In this document: in pieces, positions 33,990-38,699 of the stretch
How the letters are laid out: each line of letters opens with the position of its first letter
Numbering within the stretch: position 1 is the stretch's first letter
Source: Candidatus Nitrotoga fabula
GTDB lineage: Bacteria; Pseudomonadota; Gammaproteobacteria; Burkholderiales; Gallionellaceae
Length of the DNA stretch: 38,699 nt
Direction of reading: 5' to 3'
Assembly (NCBI RefSeq): GCF_905221025.1
Contig: NZ_CAJNBL010000022.1
Coordinates: forward strand, 1 to 38,699
The notes under the pieces: model-generated
Database searches by the model: none
The model's input: only the letters and a program-made list of their open reading frames with translations
What the model was told of the DNA's origin: nothing
Position numbers and translations under genes: made by a program

Positions 33990-35288
33990 ATGAAAAACTC
34001 GATGAGCGGGGTAGTTTTGGCAGCCTTGCTGGCTGCGTGTGCCAGCGATGAACCGTCGGAAGTCGACATCAAGAAGATGGATCGTACTTCTGCTGGCGCG
34101 GATGCTCCTATTGCTGCAGCAGAAGAGGTTCTATCGGGGCCAGATCGGACTTCCGAGCTGGATCAGTCGAGACTTAATGCAGCCAGAGAGGCGGCACTCC
34201 GGGCGGAAGCCGATGCGGTGGCCGACAGGCAAGCAGCCAGAGCCACTGTGGTAATGGATAAGGGGAATGCCGGAATGCTGGCAGAGCTGGAAGCAGCCAG
34301 AGCGGCAGCGGCCCGGGCAGAGGCAGAAAACATGGCGGCAAGAACGGCTGAAATCCGCGAAGCGGAGAAATTAGCGAGACTGGCCGCTGAGCGGGAAGCG
34401 GCCAGGGCGGCTTTAGCGAAATCAGGAGCAGAAGAGGCATTGTTGCAGGCGGCGCGTGCGGCAGAACTTCATGCCGCCGAACTCGAAGCTGCCCGGATTG
34501 CGCGGGAAAAAGCAGAGGCGGAAGCAGCCGCGGTCAGGGAATCGGCCCGCGCGGCAGCCAGTCATGAAGCAGAGAAAGCGGCCAGACTGGCCGCCGAACT
34601 CGAAGCTGCCCGGATGGCACGGGAAAAAGCAGAGGCGGAAGCAGCTGCGGCAAGAGAAGCGGCCAGACTGGCATCCTCTGGTGATGCGGAAAAGTCAGCC
34701 AGGCTGGCTGCGGAGCTAAAAGCCGCTCAGGCGGCCGCTGCCCAAGCCGGGGCGGAAACGCTTGCAGTCAGGGAGGCAGCCGCACGTGATGCGGACAAGG
34801 CGGCCAGGCTGGCTGCAGAGCTGGCTGCGGTCAAGGCGGAAACCGATGCGCTGAAGGCGCGGAAAGCGGCCAGGCTGGCTGTGGCCAGTGATGCAGGCAG
34901 TGCTGCCAGGTTTGCAACCGGGCAGAAAATGGCAAGGAAGGATCAGCATAAAGCTTTATCCGGTGCGGCAGGGTCGAAGCGTGTACAGACTGCGGGAACC
35001 CAGGGGGAAGTTGCCAGGAAAGCTGCGGGGCAGAGCATGATTAAAGAGGCAGAAGCGGGTACATTGGCTGCCCAGCCTTCCGAAACGGTTTCTGCGCCTG
35101 GAAAGGGAATGGAGGAATCCAAAGTCGAGGCTGCTGCCCCCGGGTCAGCTGGTATGTCCGAATCTACAGCGTTGTCTCCAGACGTAGAGGAAAAGCAGGG
35201 TTTTAATTGGCAATGGCTGTGGGCATTGCTCCTGGTTCCGCTGCTTGGCCTGATCTGGAAACGCAGCTCATCTGAGAAATCTGCGTGA
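33990..35288 (+). CDS. Ala/Glu-rich coiled-coil lipoprotein with C-terminal membrane anchor, copy 2
   Basis: Product of 432 aa; the ATG at 33990 has AGGAGG 5-6 nt upstream and gives the same lipoprotein start as copy 1 (LAACASDEP, Cys17). The helical region is longer (about 50-345) and built from near-repeats such as KAARLAAELEAAR and AREKAEAEAAA; at DNA level a 61-bp block at 34473-34533 recurs at 34590-34650 with a 117-bp (39-residue) period. A low-complexity Gly/Ser/Pro part follows. The C-terminus repeats FNWQWLW (from residue 405), a membrane segment and a basic WKR. The two proteins share both ends and differ mainly in spacer length. Function unknown; a tether or an envelope-spanning strut is inferred. 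Confidence 0.78.
   Translation: MKNSMSGVVLAALLAACASDEPSEVDIKKMDRTSAGADAPIAAAEEVLSGPDRTSELDQSRLNAAREAALRAEADAVADRQAARATVVMDKGNAGMLAELEAARAAAARAEAENMAARTAEIREAEKLARLAAEREAARAALAKSGAEEALLQAARAAELHAAELEAARIAREKAEAEAAAVRESARAAASHEAEKAARLAAELEAARMAREKAEAEAAAAREAARLASSGDAEKSARLAAELKAAQAAAAQAGAETLAVREAAARDADKAARLAAELAAVKAETDALKARKAARLAVASDAGSAARFATGQKMARKDQHKALSGAAGSKRVQTAGTQGEVARKAAGQSMIKEAEAGTLAAQPSETVSAPGKGMEESKVEAAAPGSAGMSESTALSPDVEEKQGFNWQWLWALLLVPLLGLIWKRSSSEKSA
34473..34650 (+). repeat. Direct repeat inside the second lipoprotein gene
   Basis: A 61-bp block starting GCCGCCGAACTCGAAGCTG occurs at 34473-34533 and 34590-34650 with only a few differences, offset 117 bp (39 codons, in frame). It points to growth of the coiled coil by internal duplication. 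Confidence 0.8.
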
Positions 35289-35324
35289 AATGTCTTTGTG
35301 CCTGCAGTCGGTCGATTCAGGCCG

Positions 35325-35363
35325 ATCTGGCAGCTCCCCTACCTAAACTGGGGGCTGCCAGAT
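35325..35363. terminator. Strong GC-rich hairpin between convergent genes
   Basis: ATCTGGCAGC pairs with GCTGCCAGAT, extended by CCCC/GGGG past a one-base bulge; loop of about 10 nt. It lies 36 bp after the lipoprotein stop and 30 bp beyond the stop of the minus-strand YegP-like gene. No T-run on either side, so it may rather block exonucleases or act with Rho. Confidence 0.5.
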
Positions 35364-35392
35364 ACTATTGCGATTGCAGTCAATAGTGAACT

Positions 35393-35728
35393 TCAAGTGG
35401 TCATGTCCATTACATCGGCATCGGGTGCTCCGTTTTGGATCCATTTTATTGCTTTGTCACGGTCAGCGGCAGATTCATGAGATTCGCTGGTGCCGATAAC
35501 CTGGCCATTGGTTGCTTTGAGGTTGAACATGAATTTCCCGCTCTGCGTTTGCTTGCACTCATAGCGGGCATCCTCTGGTGCGTTCTTTTTTACCGACTCC
35601 ACTCCGTTGGTGCATCCGGATTTTGCGGTATAGCCTTCGCTTACCAGTACAATTTTTCCGTCGCTTGTCTTTAACCTGAACCTGAATTCCTCAGCTTTGT
35701 CCTTGTATATTTCAAATTTTCCAGCCAT
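35393..35728 (-). CDS. YegP-family (DUF1508) protein
   Basis: Product of 111 aa from the ATG at 35728, which has AGGAG upstream; this matches the family start (MAGKFEIYKD). It consists of two DUF1508 repeats: residues about 3-53 (FEIYKDKAEEFRFRLKTSDG, ILVSEGYTAKSG-like strand, GVESVKKNAPEDA) and 54-106 (FMFNLKATNGQVIGTSESH, DKAIKWIQNGAPDA). Family structures show a compact alpha/beta fold of unknown function, often stress-inducible. It is cytoplasmic and single-gene. Convergent with the second lipoprotein gene. Confidence 0.92.
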   Translation of the reverse strand: MAGKFEIYKDKAEEFRFRLKTSDGKIVLVSEGYTAKSGCTNGVESVKKNAPEDARYECKQTQSGKFMFNLKATNGQVIGTSESHESAADRDKAIKWIQNGAPDADVMDMTT

Positions 35729-36014
35729 GGCAAGTCTCCTTTCGTTTATAAGAGGTCGGATGCTGCATTCTGGTGACCCGGTCAGCAAATCCGCTGACAA
35801 CAGGATTCTACTTGAATTTTAATAATGGAATGCAGTTCATATAATATGAATTCTTAATCCTGCCTTTTTTCCCGGAATGAAAAATCCATGCAGTATGCGG
35901 AACGGCTGCATGAACGCAGCCACAGTTGCAACTGGCAGGAATGGATCGCAAATCGAATTTCAATTCTGAAGCAGGGTTAAGCTGGTATATTGCCGTCGTT
36001 TTAGGAGAGAATCC

Positions 36015-36044
36015 ATGAAAAGGATCGGGTTGCGCGTCAGATAA
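36015..36044 (+). other. Orphan ribosome site and 9-codon frame
   Basis: AGGAGAG (36003-36009) is followed after 5 nt by an ATG and nine codons (MKRIGLRVR) before TAA. It may be the broken 5' end of a lost gene or a leader peptide, but no downstream plus-strand gene follows closely. Confidence 0.3.
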
Positions 36045-36108
36045 ATGTTTGCTGTGGATCGGTACCGGTAACTGGGTGAATGGGTCATGCAGATAGCCTG
36101 GATGTGGC

Positions 36109-36429
36109 TTATTTCGTCAGCCCTGCAATGAATTTTGCCAGTGACTGGATTTCCGCATCGCTTGCGCCCATGCCTTTTGCCGGCATTTCTCCGTAATCCC
36201 AGCCAAACGAACCACCGGAGGTAATGCTGGCGGCAATTTTTTTCACCGCGTCCTTGTCTCCTTTATATTTTTCGGAAATTTCCATGAAAGAAGGGCTCAT
36301 GCTGCTACTGTCTATGGCATGACATTTGCCGCATCTGGCCGTTCCTTCCATTGGCATGTCGACAGCAGGCACGGAGCCTGAAATGAGCAGTCCTGCGGTT
36401 GCAAGTATGGCTGTAGAAATAGGGTTCAT
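36109..36429 (-). CDS. Class I cytochrome c (c551/c552 type)
   Basis: Product of 106 aa; GGAGAAG precedes the ATG. Signal peptide (LATAGLLISGSVPA), then the heme motif CGKCH near residue 33, the helix MEISEKYKGDKDAVKKIA and the axial Met in YGEMPAKG near residue 83. The spacing fits the small soluble cytochromes c551/c552 that carry electrons in the periplasm between dehydrogenases or cytochrome bc1 and terminal oxidases or reductases. It resembles the second heme domain of the SorB protein in this window, so it could be one of its electron acceptors (inference). It stands alone. Confidence 0.93.
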   Translation of the reverse strand: MNPISTAILATAGLLISGSVPAVDMPMEGTARCGKCHAIDSSSMSPSFMEISEKYKGDKDAVKKIAASITSGGSFGWDYGEMPAKGMGASDAEIQSLAKFIAGLTK

Positions 36430-36915
36430 TTTCTTCTCCAGTAAATCAATCCAGTTCGGGTTGGACAGGCAAGCCTCATGATGTGGGTAAATCTTGCTTA
36501 CTATAATTTACCGGTAAGATTTTTTCCACCAGGGATTTTCATGGGGTATTGATCTTGAGACATGATGATCCAGTGACGATCGGATGCAACGTGTGAATGT
36601 CTGTGTATGGACATATATCCCTGTCTTAAGAAATGTTATGTACAGAAGAATTTCTGGTTCTTCATTTTTGGATTATCCTGGGTTGGAATGCATGCCACTT
36701 AAGCAGTCCGTTCTGCAATTTCAGGAACTGGACGGATGTTCTGTATTCCTATACAGTTATCATCCGAAAGCCGGAATGCAGTTTTGTGGGATTTTTAATG
36801 AAACGGATACATTATATATAATGTATCCTGTTATCCATTCTGGAAAAAATGTGTTGCGTGGTTTTCAGCGTATTGGAACTATAATTTTTCTGTGATCAAT
36901 CAAAAGGAGACTGAA
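36430..36915. other. Divergent intergenic region with palindrome
   Basis: About 485 bp between the cytochrome (minus) and the PepSY-like gene (plus). A plus-strand frame of 103 codons (36584-36895) has no ribosome site and no domain and is not called. The 24-bp palindrome at 36805 is listed separately. Confidence 0.5.
36805..36828. promoter_or_regulatory. 24-bp perfect palindrome, probable operator
   Basis: The half-site GGATACATTATA is followed directly by its exact reverse complement. It lies 87 bp before the PepSY-like start codon and contains TATAAT on both strands, so a bound repressor would cover a -10 box. The regulator is unknown; TetR- or MarR-type sites have this shape. Confidence 0.6.
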
Positions 36916-37293
36916 ATGAAAAAAACAATCGGTGTAATCCTGATAGCCAGTGCATTTGGATTCGGCATGGTATCGGCGTATGCGGATGGAGGATCCAAGG
37001 ACAAATCAGGCATGAAGATTTGTAACTACGATGAGCATAACCAGAAAATGCATCAGTGTATTCAATCCGCGCTGAAAAAGCATCCGGGCGGGATCGTAGA
37101 AGTGGAATTTGAAAAGGAAGACGGGAAATCGAAATTTGAAGTCGAGATCGAGGGAGCGGACGGAAAAAAATGGGAGGTGGAATGTGATCTCACCACCGGA
37201 GAAGTAATCGAAGACGAGGAAAAGAAGGATGCTAAAGACAAGCAGAATGCCGGTGTAAGCGCCAGCGAATACTACAAAACCAGTCCGCTATAA
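36916..37293 (+). CDS. Secreted PepSY-like protein ending in a YYKT-PL motif
   Basis: Product of 125 aa from the ATG at 36916 (AGGAGA 7 nt upstream). Signal peptide (MKKTIGVILIASAFGFGMVSAYA), then a PepSY-type domain: an N-terminal helix (HQCIQSALKKHPGG) and a beta sheet (IVEVEFEKEDGKSKFEVEIE, WEVECDLTTGEVIE). PepSY domains often inhibit or guide peptidases or bind cofactors in the periplasm. The tail is charged and ends SEYYKTSPL, similar to the EF-hand protein at 847 (NDYYKTKPL); both also start MKKTI. A 24-bp palindrome upstream suggests tight regulation. Confidence 0.85.
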   Translation: MKKTIGVILIASAFGFGMVSAYADGGSKDKSGMKICNYDEHNQKMHQCIQSALKKHPGGIVEVEFEKEDGKSKFEVEIEGADGKKWEVECDLTTGEVIEDEEKKDAKDKQNAGVSASEYYKTSPL

Positions 37294-38140
37294 GCGCCAG
37301 AAGGCAGGAACCGGCTCAGGATCTGAAGTTATCGCAACCGGGTTGCAGCACTGTTTGCAAAACAAGGTTTGCCGGTTTTTGAAGGGGGTGCGATCCGGGT
37401 TCTAACAGCGAAAAGTCGCCCTCACGGGTTCCCCTGTTCCGCGTATCATGGGAATGGATTGCTGACGAAGGATTTTCGCAGAGGGAATCTCCGCTACAGG
37501 CTCTGGATTCGGAGTCGAGGTCAAACCAGTCTATGCCGACTGATTTGACCTGTATCCTTAATATCAGGCTCAATTTAAGTTTGAATGTTGCCAGATGCAA
37601 CCAGTTTGACCGGATATCTGGCTGATCAGATCGTTGCATGGGAAGTGTATGCCAGCTGGATGCTATCCGGGTGGCCTGTGTGTGTCCAACCGGAGTGGTT
37701 CCGCCTTGCTTCCTGGCTTTTCAGAGGAAATTCAGGGAAAAAAATGGCAGATTGCAAAAATCTGCCGGGAGAGAGAAGCTAAGGAGATAGTTATTCTTAT
37801 GCCAAGATAATAATGTAAGTGCGATTAATTATCAATCATTATTGTGCTGGGAATGTTTCGACGGGGCTGACATTCAGGCTGGGCAGGTGCAGTGCATCGC
37901 GCAACCTATATTTCTGATTCGGGCTTGTGGATTCCATTTAAAGACTGCAATTCATTGAAACTTTAGCATGATGGAATTTTATCCGGGGAAAATCCCAGTT
38001 CATGGAATTAAAACAGGAAGAGTTCTGTTGCTATTGTTCGATAACGCACAGAAATTGCTGTCAGAATCGAACATAATGTAAAAAAATTATAAGCCTGCCA
38101 GCAGAGTCTGCATGTCGGTACAGTCATCTGGAGTGATGCA
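37294..38140. other. Long intergenic region with an orphan minus-strand terminator
   Basis: About 850 bp. A minus-strand frame of 107 codons (37316-37639) lacks a ribosome site and known domain. A minus-strand terminator sits at 37738-37766, and an inverted repeat GTTCGAT/ATCGAAC (38036-38042, 38066-38072) encloses an ACAG/CTGT stem. A small RNA may be encoded, but none was recognised. Confidence 0.45.
37738..37766 (-). terminator. Minus-strand rho-independent terminator without a known gene
   Basis: On the minus strand GGCAGATT and AATCTGCC form an 8-bp perfect stem with a 5-nt loop, followed by one A and seven T. No minus-strand gene lies to its right up to the window end, so it may end an unannotated small RNA. 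Confidence 0.7.
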
Positions 38141-38320
38141 ATGAATAATGACGAAACAAAAAAAATTTTATTGGCTGATATTGAATATTTTCGGGTGAAA
38201 GCCGGATATTATCATTCGCTTCGTCTATTTGAAGCGGAAAAATATGCGAACAGCCTTGCCTCTAATATTGAACTGGCGTTGACAACCATGTCTTTTGATG
38301 GCGGTATGGAAACTGCTTGA
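38141..38320 (+). CDS. Small hypothetical protein (59 aa)
   Basis: GGAG (38130-38133) lies 7 nt before the ATG, a good site. The product is 59 aa: a Lys/Asp-rich start (MNNDETKKILLADIEYF), then a helical stretch (YYHSLRLFEAEKYANSLAS) and a short end (FDGGMETA). No signal, no membrane segment, no recognised family. It lies 82 bp before the DUF2892 gene on the same strand and may be cotranscribed. Confidence 0.5.
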   Translation: MNNDETKKILLADIEYFRVKAGYYHSLRLFEAEKYANSLASNIELALTTMSFDGGMETA

Positions 38321-38402
38321 GATAGTCCAGCAGCCATTCGAGCTTGAATTGGGCAGGTGCTGCAAGACCTTGCGGTAATCTGGTTGATAGGGAGAGAATA
38401 CC

Positions 38403-38699
38403 ATGACAAAAAACGTGGGTGGCGTGGATCGCGTAGTCCGGATCGTGGCGGGTCTGGTTTTGATTGTTTTGGCGGCTAGTGGCCAAATTGGGCCATGGGG
38501 ATGGCTGGGTATCCTGATTCTGGGCACAGGAATTCTTGGTTTTTGCGGTGTTTACAGGCTGCTTGGTATCAGTACATGTCAGGTGAGGGAAAAGAAGGCT
38601 TTACCATGGTTTAAGCTGTTCAGGGCTTTACCAGAGAAAGATGGTTGCCATGTTTTTATGCCGAAACCAGACTGTTCCGGATCGTTCAGAAGTGATAAG
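38403..38699 (+). CDS. DUF2892 (YgaP-like) small inner-membrane protein, 3' end beyond the window
   Basis: At least 99 codons, open to the last base. GGGAGAG lies 7 nt before the ATG. The first 65 residues are the DUF2892 domain: NVGGVDRVVRIVAGLVLIVL, then GQIGPWGWLGILILGTGI and the conserved FCGVYRLLGISTCQV end, giving two membrane segments. The domain is found alone or fused to rhodanese domains in sulfur metabolism; its role is unknown. The protein continues with a Cys-containing tail of at least 30 residues, longer than the minimal family form. Confidence 0.88.
   Translation, partial: MTKNVGGVDRVVRIVAGLVLIVLAASGQIGPWGWLGILILGTGILGFCGVYRLLGISTCQVREKKALPWFKLFRALPEKDGCHVFMPKPDCSGSFRSDK

Noticed and set aside
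36584-36895. 103-codon plus-strand frame before the PepSY-like gene
   Set aside because: No ribosome site, odd composition, and it covers the palindrome and the promoter region of the next gene.
37316-37639. 107-codon minus-strand frame after the PepSY-like gene
   Set aside because: No ribosome site, no signal or domain; composition like non-coding DNA. Left as part of the intergenic region.

Overview
The window (about 38.7 kb, mid-range GC, long AT-richer spacers) looks like the chromosome of a Betaproteobacterium, probably of Nitrosomonadales type. This is inferred from the tsaE-amiC pair opposite queG, SorAB-type sulfite dehydrogenase, a class I cytochrome c, an NDUFA9-like epimerase and the low gene density; no rRNA or tRNA marker was found to fix the taxon.

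Layout. 1-126 is the 3' end of pstS. 127-5.5 kb is sparse: a secreted His-Gly-repeat EF-hand protein, a secreted orphan, a retropepsin-like protease, an NnrU-family membrane protein, and a convergent pair of small S74-chaperone-like proteins separated by two strong terminators. 5.8-7.7 kb holds sorA-sorB. 7.8-11.4 kb holds a uracil/hypoxanthine-DNA glycosylase, amiC, tsaE and the divergent queG. 11.6-13.2 kb is a PAS histidine kinase without a partner regulator. 13,376-15,069 is a transposon-like unit (57-bp terminal inverted repeats, 7-bp target duplication) that carries a dGTPase gene and no transposase. 15.2-18.9 kb is a minus-strand stress cluster: Hsp20, a divergent GroEL, a frameshifted BCAM0308-family gene and two CBS proteins, one of them half length. 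19.4-24 kb holds an ABC1 kinase-like protein, MscL and an MscS-type channel. 24.4-30.2 kb holds a DegS-like protease, a zinc alcohol dehydrogenase, a lipocalin, the epimerase and a CapA-family protein. 30.3-38.7 kb is an accessory-looking stretch: a small membrane protein, a 32-residue peptide gene related to the N-termini of the S74-like pair, an M15 peptidase with a peptidoglycan-binding domain, two tandem paralogous Ala/Glu-rich lipoproteins with C-terminal membrane anchors, a YegP-like protein, a cytochrome c, a PepSY-like protein behind a 24-bp perfect palindrome, and a DUF2892 protein cut by the window end.

Themes. Many products concern the envelope and stress: mechanosensitive channels, periplasmic proteases, lipoproteins, peptidoglycan hydrolases and chaperones. 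Hsp20, BCAM0308, CBS and Zn-ADH families recall low-oxygen stress loci of other Betaproteobacteria (family knowledge; linkage here is inferred). The two strongest candidates for something undescribed are (1) the three-member LAPYGS family, two S74-like proteins with an intact Ser/Lys dyad plus a free peptide ending at the predicted cleavage Ser, and (2) the transposase-less dGTPase cassette with clean insertion hallmarks.
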